A stretch of 64,000 bases of DNA from Nocardioides seonyuensis (GTDB lineage: Bacteria > Actinomycetota > Actinomycetes > Propionibacteriales > Nocardioidaceae): the NCBI RefSeq assembly GCF_004683965.1, contig NZ_CP038436.1:1922001-1986000 (forward strand), written 5' to 3'. Under the pieces are notes generated by a model. That model saw only the letters and a list, made by a program, of their open reading frames with translations, was not told the origin of the DNA and searched no databases. A program made the position numbers and the translations under genes. Below, in pieces: positions 1 through 8,389 of this stretch. Numbering within the stretch: the stretch's first letter is position 1; each line of letters begins with the position of its first letter.

Positions 1-243
1 CACGTGCTGGCCTGCGCCCTGGCCGACGACCCGGCCAGGCGCTACCCGGCGGCCGGGGCCTTCAGCGACGACCTGCGGATCGCCAGGGGGCTCGCCGGAT
101 CACCGGGGTCAATCGCCGTCGCGAGGCACCAGGTGGTGGTGCCGGTCCCCGGGATCCCCCGCCCCGTGTGGGCGGCCCTGTCGTTGCTGCTCACCGGGCT
201 CGCGGTCCTCGGGTGGCTGATGCTGACCGGCCTGGGCAGCTGA
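1..243 (+). CDS. C-terminal end of a membrane-anchored Ser/Thr protein kinase (partial, 5' end outside window)
   Basis: The frame is open from the first base and ends at TGA 241-243. The visible 80 residues begin with ALADDPARRYPAAGAFSDDL, which matches the end of bacterial Hanks-type kinase domains (the 'DPxxRYxSAxxFxxDLR' helix). A short linker and one hydrophobic segment, ALSLLLTGLAVLGWLMLTGL, follow and finish the protein with almost no extracellular part. Third positions are nearly all G/C, so this frame is real. The catalytic part lies outside the window, so substrate and regulation cannot be read. The hydrolase gene on the other strand runs into this gene for 202 bp. Confidence 0.75.
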   Translation, partial: HVLACALADDPARRYPAAGAFSDDLRIARGLAGSPGSIAVARHQVVVPVPGIPRPVWAALSLLLTGLAVLGWLMLTGLGS

Positions 244-1109
244 GGAGCCCCGGCCAGGAAGTCGCGGAGCAGGAGGTTGACCCGGACGGGGTCGCGTGCC
301 TGCGGGAGGTGGCCGGCGCCCTCGATCACCACGTGCTCGCCACCGGTGAGCTCCGCGACCATGACGCCGCGCCCGGGGTGCTGGCACTGGTCGAGGGAGC
401 CGGTGATGACCAACACCGGGCACCTGACGGCTCTGCAGGCCGCCGCGGCGGTGTCCGGATCCGCGCCGATGCCGCCGGGAGCGTCGTACTCGAGCTCCAT
501 GGTCGAGGTGGCGACGCTCGCGGCCCACCCGACGCAGTCCTCGCGCTGCTTGGTGGAGTGCGGCTCGGGGAAGAGCTCGGCGAAGAAGAACTCCGCGAAG
601 TCGTGCCAGTCCTCCCGCCAGTGGTGGCGGTTCTGCTTCTGCCAGCCGACGTAGGTCTCGCGGGGCAGGTCGAAGTCGTGGGCGACACGATGGGCCAGCG
701 GCGGGGTGAGCCGCAGGCCGGGGTTGATCGCGCAGACGCCGAGCACCCGGTCCGGCGCCTCGGCCGCCATCAGCAGCGCGTGCCCGGCCCCGGTGCACAC
801 CCCGGCCAGGACCGCCTCCTGCGCCCCGACGGCGTCGAGCACCGCCCACTGCTGGTCCAGTCGGACCCGCTCCCTCATGTCGTCCACCGTGCGGGGGGTG
901 CCGCTGCGGCCGTTGCCGGGCGGGTCGCTGACCACGACCTGGTGCGAGCGGGCCAGGAACGGCACCTGCGCCTTCCAGGCCCGGCTCGAGACGATCGAGT
1001 CGGGCATCAGGAGGTGGATGGTCGGCTCGCCTGCGCCGAAGACCTCGTAGTGGATCGGGACGCCGTGCGGGTCGACGGATCCCGTCCGCGTGGGTTCGAG
1101 CGCGCGCAT
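42..1109 (-). CDS. Alpha/beta-fold hydrolase with Cys at the nucleophile elbow
   Basis: A 355-residue protein starting at ATG 1109. The first ~290 residues are an alpha/beta hydrolase: an oxyanion-side strand (HLLMPDSIVSSRAW), DPPGNGRSG, the nucleophile elbow GVCTG, a cap with EPHSTKQREDCVGWA, an acid-loop candidate GSLDQ, and the catalytic-His region EGAGHLPQARDP. The elbow carries Cys (TGC) where Ser is usual. Cys nucleophiles are known in dienelactone hydrolases, so activity is possible but altered. The last ~65 residues lie antisense to the kinase tail at 1-243 and look like read-through rather than a domain. The gene follows the hydrolase-glycosyltransferase fusion by 16 bp and shares its EPHSTKQ cap motif, which implies duplication. 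Substrate unknown. Confidence 0.8.
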   Translation of the reverse strand: MRALEPTRTGSVDPHGVPIHYEVFGAGEPTIHLLMPDSIVSSRAWKAQVPFLARSHQVVVSDPPGNGRSGTPRTVDDMRERVRLDQQWAVLDAVGAQEAVLAGVCTGAGHALLMAAEAPDRVLGVCAINPGLRLTPPLAHRVAHDFDLPRETYVGWQKQNRHHWREDWHDFAEFFFAELFPEPHSTKQREDCVGWAASVATSTMELEYDAPGGIGADPDTAAAACRAVRCPVLVITGSLDQCQHPGRGVMVAELTGGEHVVIEGAGHLPQARDPVRVNLLLRDFLAGAPQLPRPVSISHPRTASPVSSNDRAAHTGRGIPGTGTTTWCLATAIDPGDPASPLAIRRSSLKAPAAG

Positions 1110-1125
1110 CAGGTCTGACCCCACA

Positions 1126-3288
1126 TCACACGAGCGCCGCCAGCATCGACGCGGCCCTCGCGGCGCCGCCGGTCTCGACCTGGCGGTAGTGGACCTGCTC
1201 GCGCGCCGTCTTGGCGATCGCCTCGGCCAGGACGGCGGGGTCGCGCGCCTCGTCGTAGAGGAGGCACCTGCCGGCGGCGTAGTTCTCGAGCCGGTGCCGG
1301 ACGTGGAAGCTCTGCTCGAAGTGGTTCTGGAGCGGCACGTAGAGAAACGGGCGCCGGGCAGCGGTGAGCTCCATGCAGGTGGTGAGCCCGCCCTGCACGA
1401 CGGCGAGGTCGCAGGCCGCGAGGTGCCGGTAGAGGTCGGGCACGTAGCCACGGACCTTCGCTCCACGGCGCCGGGGGAGCGAGCCGGGGTCGATCCGCGG
1501 CCCGCACACCACCAGGAAGCGCAGCTCGGGCACGAGCCGACGAGCCAGGGGTACGGCGTCCAGCACGCGCCGCAGCAGCGTCTCGCCCACGCCGGATCCA
1601 CCGACGGTCACCAGGCAGACGAGGTCCTCCTCGCCGTAGCCGAGGCTCGCCCTCAGGCGCGCGGACTCCTCCTGGTCCGGCGGCGTGAACCCGGAGACGT
1701 AGCCGGAGAACTCGAAGTTGGCCTCGGTCCACTCGCGGATGCCGGGCAGGCCGGGGCCGAAGGACTCCTCGACCACGTCGTCGGGGTTGCCCACGAAGAT
1801 CGAACGGTCGCGCACCCGGCCGTAGCGCGCGCGCTGCTCGATCATCTCGGCGTTGTGGTCGGCGGTCAGGGCCCTCTCCGCGTCACCCCCGGACGGCATC
1901 GGCAGCCAGCCGACGAAGTCGGTCATCCAGGCGAACGCGAACCTCTTGAGCTCGGGGTTCTCGTGCAGGAAGTAGTCGACGTCCCATGCCTCGTCGGCGA
2001 TGACCAGGTCGTACAGACCTTCCTCGGCGGCCTCCTCGAAGACCATGAAGTTGTTGACGAGGATCTCGTCCATCCGCCGGATCGCCTGGAAGGCGTGCAG
2101 GTCGTGCTCGGCGCACTCGTCCTCGATGTGGGCGGACTCGTTGGCCAGCCAGCGCGACGCCGGGTGCACGGTCTCGCCCGCGGCGGCCAGCACGCGCGTG
2201 ACGGGGTCCTGTGCGAGCCAGTCGACCTGGAGGTCGGGGTGCAGCGCCCGCAGCTCCTGGGCGATGGCGAGATCGCGGCGGGCGTGGCCGAGCCCGATCG
2301 GGGAGGAGAGGTAGAGCGCGCGCCTGGGCCGGCGCTGGGCCCGGACCCAGCGCCGGGTGGTGGGCCTGGGGTCGACCATGTCGGTGAACTCCTTGATCAG
2401 GTGGTTGACCTGCACCGGCTCCCGGAGCGGCGGGCCGTGGCCGACGCCGTCCAACAGCATGAGATCGCCGCCCGTCAGCGCTGCCAGCTGCTCGCCGACG
2501 GCCGGGGGGCGGACCTTGTCCTCGGTGCCGTGCACGACGAGGACCGGGCACGACACCTCCTTGCACAGGGGCTCGAGCGGCGTCGACGCTGCGCCCCGAA
2601 GGCCGAGCCTGCCGGCGGTCGTGTCGGCGAGCGTCGTGGCAGAGATGCTGCCGGCCCACGACACGAAGTCCTCGACCTGCTTGGTGGAGTGCGGCTCGTG
2701 GAACATCTGCCCGGCGAAGAACCGGACGAAGTCGTCCTTGCCTCCCTCGAGCCAGTAGTGCTCGTTGTACTTGGCCCAGCCCCTCGTGCTCCCCGGACGG
2801 GCAGCGAACGCCGACCTCTCGCGTGTCGGGCGGGCCACCGCCAGCCCGCACGACGGTGAGATCGCGACGAGGCCGCTGACCCGGTCGGGGTGACCCGCGG
2901 CCACGTGCACCGACCAGGCGACGCTGCAGGAGAAGCCGACCAGCACAGCACGGTCCGTCCCACTGGCATCCAGGACGGCGACCGCGTCGGCGGCGTACTC
3001 CTCGTCCGTGTAGTGCTCGGCGCCGATCGGGCGCCCCGACCGGCCCGATCCCCGACCGTCGAACGTGACGACCCGGAAGTGCCGGGCCAGGTAGGGCAGC
3101 TGGAGCTTCCACACGCGCGAGTCGATGATCGACCAGGTCGGCAGGAGCAGCACGGTGGGCCCTGCGGCGTCGTGGACGTCGAAGGCGATCTCGACACCGT
3201 CGCGCTGGACGACGCCGGAGTGGTCCGGAGGCCGGGGACGGTGCCGCGCCACGCCCGCGCGATCTCCCTCGTGGTGCTCGGCACCCAT
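1126..3288 (-). CDS. Fusion protein: alpha/beta hydrolase plus GT-B glycosyltransferase
   Basis: A single 720-residue frame. Residues ~25-300 are an alpha/beta hydrolase with DGRGSGRSG, a nucleophile elbow GFSCS with Ser in place, the cap motif EPHSTKQVEDFVSWA, HGTEDKV, and the His motif DGVGHGPPLREP. Residues ~325-720 resemble UDP-glycosyltransferases of the MGT/MurG type: an N-terminal SSPIGLGHARRDLAIAQEL nucleotide-fold start, then LVTVGGSGVGETLLRRVLDA, VRGYVPDLYRHLAACDLAVVQ and GGLTTCMELTAARRPFLYVP near the C-terminus (sugar-nucleotide binding half). ATG 3288 follows GGAAGGAGG. It is the middle gene of a three-gene minus operon behind a methyltransferase. It probably glycosylates and hydrolyses a small molecule; the acceptor cannot be deduced. 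Confidence 0.8.
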   Translation of the reverse strand: MGAEHHEGDRAGVARHRPRPPDHSGVVQRDGVEIAFDVHDAAGPTVLLLPTWSIIDSRVWKLQLPYLARHFRVVTFDGRGSGRSGRPIGAEHYTDEEYAADAVAVLDASGTDRAVLVGFSCSVAWSVHVAAGHPDRVSGLVAISPSCGLAVARPTRERSAFAARPGSTRGWAKYNEHYWLEGGKDDFVRFFAGQMFHEPHSTKQVEDFVSWAGSISATTLADTTAGRLGLRGAASTPLEPLCKEVSCPVLVVHGTEDKVRPPAVGEQLAALTGGDLMLLDGVGHGPPLREPVQVNHLIKEFTDMVDPRPTTRRWVRAQRRPRRALYLSSPIGLGHARRDLAIAQELRALHPDLQVDWLAQDPVTRVLAAAGETVHPASRWLANESAHIEDECAEHDLHAFQAIRRMDEILVNNFMVFEEAAEEGLYDLVIADEAWDVDYFLHENPELKRFAFAWMTDFVGWLPMPSGGDAERALTADHNAEMIEQRARYGRVRDRSIFVGNPDDVVEESFGPGLPGIREWTEANFEFSGYVSGFTPPDQEESARLRASLGYGEEDLVCLVTVGGSGVGETLLRRVLDAVPLARRLVPELRFLVVCGPRIDPGSLPRRRGAKVRGYVPDLYRHLAACDLAVVQGGLTTCMELTAARRPFLYVPLQNHFEQSFHVRHRLENYAAGRCLLYDEARDPAVLAEAIAKTAREQVHYRQVETGGAARAASMLAALV

Positions 3289-3355
3289 CCCGGCCTCCTT
3301 CCCCGACCCTGGGACCTGCCCGATCGTCCAGTGTCCACCCGCAGCAGCCCTCCCG

Positions 3356-4462
3356 TCAGGGCCTGATCTCGAAGACCTGGTTGAAGGGGGTCTCCGCGAC
3401 CCGATCGAAGCGGGTGAAGCCGCCAGCGGTGGTGACGTCCCGGATCCGTTGGGGCCCGGCCTGGGTGCCCAGCGCGAGGCCGACGTCCTGGGACAACGAC
3501 GACGGTGTGCACAGCAGGGTGGAGAAGCCGTAGTAGGCGCGGCCGACCGGGTTGAGGTTGTCCTCGACGTGGTCGCCGGCCATCGGCTCGACCACCATCC
3601 ACGTGCCGCCCTCGGCGAGCGCGCTGCGCACGTGCCTGGCTGCCCCGACCGGATCGCCCATGTCGTGCAGGCAGTCGAACATGGTGACCAGGCCGTAGCC
3701 GTTGCCGCCGAAGGCGTCGGCAGTCGCGACCTCGAACCTCACCCGGTCCGCGCATCCCGCGGCCGCAGCACGCTCGCGCGCCGCGGCAATGGACTCGGGG
3801 TGGTAGTCGAACCCGACGAACGTCGACTCCGGGAACGCCCGGGCCATCAGGATCGTGGACGCGCCGTGGCCGCAGCCGACGTCCGCGACCGTGGTGCCCT
3901 GCTCCAGCCGGTCGACGACACCGTCGAGAGCAGGAAGCCACTCGGTCAGGAGGTGGGCGTTGTAGCTTGGTCGGAAGAACCTCTCACAGCCGACGTGGAC
4001 GTCGGTGTTGTGCTCGTGCCAGCCGTAGCCGGCGCCGTTGCGAGCGGCTTCCAGGATGTGCGAGGTGTCGCTCACCGTGCCGAGTGCGATCTGGAAGAAG
4101 CCGGGCAGGAAGGCCGGGCTGTCCTCGACCGTCAGCGCCACGACCTGCTCGGGCGGCAGCGTGTAGCGACCGGTGCTGGCGTCGTACGACACGTAGTCGC
4201 CCGCGGCCTGCGCGTTGAGCCACTCCCGTGCGTAGGGCTCGCTCGTCCCGGTGCGTTCGGCGAGTGCGGACGGCGTGCTGGGTCCGTGGGCGGCGAGGTC
4301 GCGGTAGTAGCCGAGCTTGTCGCCCATCACCACGAGGGCGGCGTTGAGTGTCGCCCCCACCTCGTCGACCGCGCGGAAGACGAACTGCATGAGCTTGTCG
4401 GTGTCGACTGCCTGGGCGGTCTCCGGAGCCGGCGTGGTGGCCGGCGCATCGATGGTGGTCAT
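3356..4462 (-). CDS. Class I SAM-dependent methyltransferase with N-terminal winged helix
   Basis: A 368-residue protein. Residues ~25-110 form a winged-helix dimerisation domain of the kind found in O-methyltransferases and Rv2258c-like proteins (STPSALAERTGTSEPYAREW). Residues ~190-300 hold the Rossmann SAM site: motif I VADVGCGHGASTILMA, an acidic end of strand 2 (FVGFDYHPES), and MFDCLHDMGDP. Start ATG 4462 follows AAGGGAG with good spacing. It heads an operon with the hydrolase-glycosyltransferase fusion (67 bp downstream) and the second hydrolase, and is divergent from the LAL regulator, its likely controller. Acceptor substrate unknown. Confidence 0.85.
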   Translation of the reverse strand: MTTIDAPATTPAPETAQAVDTDKLMQFVFRAVDEVGATLNAALVVMGDKLGYYRDLAAHGPSTPSALAERTGTSEPYAREWLNAQAAGDYVSYDASTGRYTLPPEQVVALTVEDSPAFLPGFFQIALGTVSDTSHILEAARNGAGYGWHEHNTDVHVGCERFFRPSYNAHLLTEWLPALDGVVDRLEQGTTVADVGCGHGASTILMARAFPESTFVGFDYHPESIAAARERAAAAGCADRVRFEVATADAFGGNGYGLVTMFDCLHDMGDPVGAARHVRSALAEGGTWMVVEPMAGDHVEDNLNPVGRAYYGFSTLLCTPSSLSQDVGLALGTQAGPQRIRDVTTAGGFTRFDRVAETPFNQVFEIRP

Positions 4463-4472
4463 CGTGTGTCTC

Positions 4473-4492
4473 CCTTCGTAGACGTCTCGAAG
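4473..4492. promoter_or_regulatory. Candidate operator: AGACGTCT palindrome in the methyltransferase/LAL intergenic region
   Basis: The divergent region holds an 8-bp perfect palindrome AGACGTCT at 4480-4487, flanked by CTTCG and CGAAG arms that are one base out of register. A second GACGTC lies at 4498-4503. The position, just upstream of the methyltransferase RBS, would suit an autoregulated operator. The assignment rests on symmetry only. Confidence 0.35.
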
Positions 4493-4554
4493 CTAGGGAC
4501 GTCGAGGGTTCCAGCGCGTCCGGTGACCCCCCTGGTGGTGGCCGCATGCAGCCC

Positions 4555-4560
4555 TAGACT
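4555..4560 (+). promoter_or_regulatory. -10 box (TAGACT) of a leaderless promoter for the LAL regulator
   Basis: TAGACT fits actinobacterial TANNNT and ends exactly 6 nt before GTG 4567, so transcription should start at the GTG. No Shine-Dalgarno is present. This spacing fixes the start codon. Confidence 0.6.
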
Positions 4561-4566
4561 CGGTGG

Positions 4567-7278
4567 GTGCTGATCGGCCGGGAGTCCGAGCAACAGGCCA
4601 TCGATCGGCTCGTCTCAGGGGCGAGGATCGGCACCAGCGGCGCGCTCGCGCTCACCGGCGAGGCGGGCGTCGGCAAGACCGCCCTGCTGCGCTGGGCCGA
4701 GACGCGGCTCGAGGGCTTCCGCGTGCTGGGCGCGACCGGCACGGAGCCCGAGCGCGAGGTCCCGTTCGCCGGCCTTCTCACGGTCCTGCGTCCGGCGCTG
4801 GGTCTCCTCGACGAGATCCCCGCACCACAAGCGAGGGCGCTGTCTGCAGCGCTGGCGCTGAGTGAGGGGCCGCCGGGGGACCGGTTCGCGATCGGCGCGG
4901 CGACCCTGAGCCTGTTGTGCAGGTACGCCGAGGACGCGCCGGTCGCGGTGCTCCTCGACGACGTCCAGCTTCTCGACCCACCCACGATGGAGGCCCTGAC
5001 GTTCGCCTCTCGACGGCTCTCCGCCGACCCGCTCGCCGTGCTCTTGGCGGCCCGTGAGGGCGAGTGCGACGAGATGTGGGAGGGCCTCGACCAGCTCCAC
5101 GTCACTGGCCTGGGCCTCGACGCGACCCGCAGTCTCGCCAAGGAGATGGCCCCGGCGCCCCTCACCCCCGACTGGGTGGTCCGGGTCCACGAGGTGACCG
5201 GGGGCAACCCGCTCGCGGTCACCGAGCTGGCCCAGGACCCGGAGGCCCTGGTGCGCACGTCCCCCGGCCTGCCGCCTCCCGTGTCGGCCGCCCTGGGGGA
5301 GTCCTTCGCACGCCGCTTGTCCTCGCTCGGACCGGAGGCCCAGGCGGTGCTGCTGGTCGCCGTCGTGTGCAACGGTGACCTCCGGCTCACCGGGGCTGCG
5401 TGCGCGGACCTGGGCCTGGATCCGGATGCGTGGATCGCTGCCCGGGAGGTGGGGCTGGCCGACGCGGTCGGCACCGAGATCACGTTCCGGCACCCTCTCG
5501 TCCGGGCCGCGATATATCGGCAGGGCTCCCCGGTGGAGCGTCGCCGGGCGCACGCCGCCGCTGCTCGTGCCCTGCCCGACCACGAGGTCGACCGGCGTGC
5601 CTGGCACCTGTCGGAGTCGGTGTGGGAACCCGACGAGCACGTGGCGGGCCTGCTGCACGAGACCGGGGACCGGGCGGTCGCCCGATCTGCCTACGCCGTG
5701 GCCTCCGTCGCCCTCGAGCGAGCGGCACGGCTCAGCCCGGCGTTCCTGGATGAGCAGACCCGGTTGCTCGCCGCGGCGGACACCGCCTGGGCAGCGGGTC
5801 AGGGAGCTCGGGCCACGGTGCTGCTCGACGGGATGGCGGGTGCCACCATCCCCGCGGGCCTGGTGGCACAGGTCCAGGACCTGCGCGCCGCGATCGCACT
5901 CCGGAGCGGCTCGGTGCGAGAAGCCGCCGGGTTGCTCGAGCGGGCTGCGGAGAACGCCTCTCCCGACGAGCGCGCGCTCCTCCTGGCCGAGGCGGTCCAC
6001 GCGACCTTCTACCTGTTCGACGGTGCGGCGCTGCGCCGCCTGACCACGTTGCTGGCGCCGGCGGTGACCGCGGCGAGGTCGTCGCGCGCTCGCGCCGTCG
6101 GGACGGTGGCCGCCGGAGTGGCGAAGGTGCTCTCGGGCGGGGGTGGGATCGACGAGCTGCGGGCCGCCATCCCCCTCCTGACCGAGAGCGAGGAGCTCGG
6201 CGAGGACCCTCGTGGCGCGGCGTGGCTGATGTACGTGCCGCTCTTCATCCGAGACGCCGACACCGGCCGGGGCCTTCGTGCCCAGGTCGACCAGGCGCGC
6301 CGGCGGGCAGGGGTGGGCGCCCTGCCGGCGCTGCTGTTCCTGCTCGCGCGGGACGAGGCGACCACCCACTCCTGGGCGAGGGCGGAAGCGAACTACAACG
6401 AGGCTGTACGCCTGGCCCGCGACACGAGCCAGACCAACGAGCTCGCGGTCTCCCTCGCGGCGCTGTCGTGGCTGGAGGCCCGCACGGGCCAGGAGGTGGA
6501 GTGCCGGGCGCACGCCACCGAGGCGCTGGCACTGTGCCGCAGCCGCGACATCCACCTGGGCGAGACCTGGACCCTCTTCGCGCTGGGCGAGCTGGAGCTG
6601 GCGCTCGCGAACCCCGCTGCCGCGGCCACCCACCTCGGCGAGCTGGACCGCCTGCTGGGCGAGCTGGAGCTCGGGGATCCCGACATCTCACCCGGTCCTG
6701 AGCTGGTGGAGGCACTGCTCCGGCTGGGTCGGGCAGCCGAGGCGGCCGAGATCGCGGCGACCCACCTCCGCGCTGCGGATCACAAGGGCCAGCCCTGGGC
6801 GCGGGCACGAGCGCGTCGCTGTGCGGGTCTCCTGGCAGCGGACGGGTTCGACGATCCGTTCCGAGAGGCGCTGGCTCTCCACGAGGAGACGCCGGACCTC
6901 TTCGAGACCGCCCGCACCGCGTTGGCGTACGGCGCCCGGTTGAGGCGCGCCGGGAGGAGGGTCGAGGCCCGCGAGCAGCTGCGTGCCGCACTGGCCGTCT
7001 TCACCGACCTCGGTGCCGAGCCCTGGGCCGACCAGGCCGCCACCGAGCTCGACCTCACCGGCGAGCGAGTCCCTCCCCGGCCGCTCGGTGGCGTCAACGC
7101 GCTGACGCCGCAGGAGCTCCAGGTGGCGCTGCTGCTCGCCGAAGGGCGGACCACTCGTGAGGCCGCGGCAGCGCTGTTCCTCAGCCCGAAGACGGTGGAG
7201 TACCACCTGCGAAAGGTCTACACGAAGCTCGGCGTGCGGTCACGGGCCGAGCTGGCTGACGCCCTCTCGGCCACGTGA
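4567..7278 (+). CDS. Large ATP-binding LuxR-family (LAL) transcriptional regulator
   Basis: A 903-residue protein. The N-terminus is an AAA/STAND ATPase: Walker A GEAGVGKT at ~residues 31-38, Walker B-like VAVLLDDVQLLD at ~residue 130, and VTGGNPLAV further on. A long alpha-helical TPR-like middle (~350-830) follows. The C-terminal ~60 residues are a LuxR helix-turn-helix (LTPQELQVALLLAEGRTTRE, then FLSPKTVEYHLRKVYTKLGV). Length and order are typical of LAL regulators, which bind DNA after sensing an inducer with ATP. It is divergent from, and 104 bp from, the methyltransferase/glycosyltransferase operon, its probable target. GTG start chosen from the leaderless spacing. Confidence 0.9.
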   Translation: MLIGRESEQQAIDRLVSGARIGTSGALALTGEAGVGKTALLRWAETRLEGFRVLGATGTEPEREVPFAGLLTVLRPALGLLDEIPAPQARALSAALALSEGPPGDRFAIGAATLSLLCRYAEDAPVAVLLDDVQLLDPPTMEALTFASRRLSADPLAVLLAAREGECDEMWEGLDQLHVTGLGLDATRSLAKEMAPAPLTPDWVVRVHEVTGGNPLAVTELAQDPEALVRTSPGLPPPVSAALGESFARRLSSLGPEAQAVLLVAVVCNGDLRLTGAACADLGLDPDAWIAAREVGLADAVGTEITFRHPLVRAAIYRQGSPVERRRAHAAAARALPDHEVDRRAWHLSESVWEPDEHVAGLLHETGDRAVARSAYAVASVALERAARLSPAFLDEQTRLLAAADTAWAAGQGARATVLLDGMAGATIPAGLVAQVQDLRAAIALRSGSVREAAGLLERAAENASPDERALLLAEAVHATFYLFDGAALRRLTTLLAPAVTAARSSRARAVGTVAAGVAKVLSGGGGIDELRAAIPLLTESEELGEDPRGAAWLMYVPLFIRDADTGRGLRAQVDQARRRAGVGALPALLFLLARDEATTHSWARAEANYNEAVRLARDTSQTNELAVSLAALSWLEARTGQEVECRAHATEALALCRSRDIHLGETWTLFALGELELALANPAAAATHLGELDRLLGELELGDPDISPGPELVEALLRLGRAAEAAEIAATHLRAADHKGQPWARARARRCAGLLAADGFDDPFREALALHEETPDLFETARTALAYGARLRRAGRRVEAREQLRAALAVFTDLGAEPWADQAATELDLTGERVPPRPLGGVNALTPQELQVALLLAEGRTTREAAAALFLSPKTVEYHLRKVYTKLGVRSRAELADALSAT

Positions 7279-7316
7279 CCCTCACGGGGCTCGATCCCGG
7301 AGCTTCGTGCCGGATG

Positions 7317-8225
7317 TCAGGAGTAGTCGTAGAAGCCGGCCCCTGCGCCCTTGCCGAGACGCCCGGTCTCGATGTAGTCGCGCTTGATCAGGTCGGCGAA
7401 GGCGCGGAGCTCGGAGTCGTCGCTGTCCTCGAGGAGGTTGTACGGCGTCATCATGCCGATGATGTCGAGGAACTGGAACGGGCCGAGCGGCGCTCCGGTG
7501 GAGATCCGCCACGTCCGGTCCACCGTCTCGGGGTCAGCGACGCCGCGAACGAGGAGGCGACCTGCAGCCCAGAGGAACGGGACGAGAAGGCTGTTGAGGA
7601 CGTATCCCGGCTGTTCCCTCAGGACCCGGATCGGGACCATCCCGATCTCCTCGGCGAAGCCTGCGACCGCTTCGTAGGCGTCCGGGTCGGTGTCGGGGTG
7701 CCCCATGACCTCGCCGATGTTGAGACGCCAGATCTCGTTGGCGAAGTGGAGGGCGAGGAAGCGGCTGGGCCGGCCGGTGGACTGTGCGATGTCGCTCGGG
7801 AGGAAGGTGGAGGAGTTGGTCGCGAAGATGGTCTCCTCGAGTGCCAGCCGGCCGACCTCGGCCCAGGTCTGCTGCTTGACCTCGAGCACCTCGGGGACCG
7901 CTTCGATGATCAGGTCGGCATCGACGACGGCATCTGCCAGGTCCGACGTGGTGCGGATCCGGCCCAGTGCCTCGGCCATGCGCTCAGGGGTGGCGTCCGT
8001 CAGGTCCTGCACGTAGAGAGGAGCCAGGTAGTCCCACCGGGCGGACAGGGATGCCAGGGCCGTCTCGCTGATGTCGTAGATGGTGACGTCCTTGCCGTGG
8101 AACGCGGCCTGGAGTGCGATCTGCGAGCCGAGGACGCCGCTCCCGAGGACCGTCAGGTTCTGCAGGGCCCCTCCTCGCTCGGGCGCCTCTGCGGATGCAG
8201 TGGACTGGCTGGTGTGGTCGGTCAT
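7317..8225 (-). CDS. 3-hydroxyacyl-CoA dehydrogenase
   Basis: 302 residues. The N-terminal Rossmann motif is LTVLGSGVLGSQIALQAA (GxGxxG, residues ~25-42) with IYDIS after strand 2. The catalytic His-Glu region reads FATNSSTFLPSDIA then RFLALHFANEIWRLNIGEV. The C-terminal helical domain contains PGYVLNSLLVPFL and ends GRLGKGAGAGFYDYS, the usual 3-HCDH closing motif. It oxidises 3-hydroxyacyl-CoA (or a related 3-hydroxy acid) with NAD in beta-oxidation-type pathways. Start ATG 8225 has AGGAG 7 nt upstream. It is convergent with the LAL regulator (38 bp apart). The gene behind it appears to be a remnant (8262-8340). Confidence 0.88.
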   Translation of the reverse strand: MTDHTSQSTASAEAPERGGALQNLTVLGSGVLGSQIALQAAFHGKDVTIYDISETALASLSARWDYLAPLYVQDLTDATPERMAEALGRIRTTSDLADAVVDADLIIEAVPEVLEVKQQTWAEVGRLALEETIFATNSSTFLPSDIAQSTGRPSRFLALHFANEIWRLNIGEVMGHPDTDPDAYEAVAGFAEEIGMVPIRVLREQPGYVLNSLLVPFLWAAGRLLVRGVADPETVDRTWRISTGAPLGPFQFLDIIGMMTPYNLLEDSDDSELRAFADLIKRDYIETGRLGKGAGAGFYDYS

Positions 8226-8261
8226 GGTGTTCTCCTGTGGGTCGTGGTGGGTGGGGGGCCG

Positions 8262-8340
8262 CTACCAGTTGGCGGGCGGGTCGCTGGCCGGGAACGAGTC
8301 ATGTCCCCAGACCTCGACGATGTCCCGGACCGGCTTGGCC
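8262..8340 (-). pseudogene. 3' remnant of a small gene ending in the HDSFPASDPPANW tail
   Basis: The minus strand ends with VRDIVEVWGHDSFPASDPP followed by ANW and TAG at 8262-8264. 'SFPASDPP' is a recurrent C-terminal signature of small bacterial proteins of unknown function. Upstream in the same frame the sequence is only antisense to MarR-like coding sequence and offers no good start codon. I read this as the tail of a gene whose 5' part was lost by deletion. It sits 36 bp upstream of the 3-hydroxyacyl-CoA dehydrogenase and may once have been co-transcribed with it. Confidence 0.45.
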
Positions 8341-8389
8341 AGAAGGACCTGGCTCCGTGACGGGGACTGGCGGGTCGCCTCTGCTCGAG

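Noticed and set aside
1090..2859. Plus-strand frame of 589 codons over the hydrolase-glycosyltransferase gene
   Set aside because: Antisense to a well-supported fusion gene; no start signal or known domain.
8080..8389. Full-length MarR protein starting at ATG 8080
   Set aside because: The first ~100 residues lie antisense to the dehydrogenase and do not match MarR helices 1-2.
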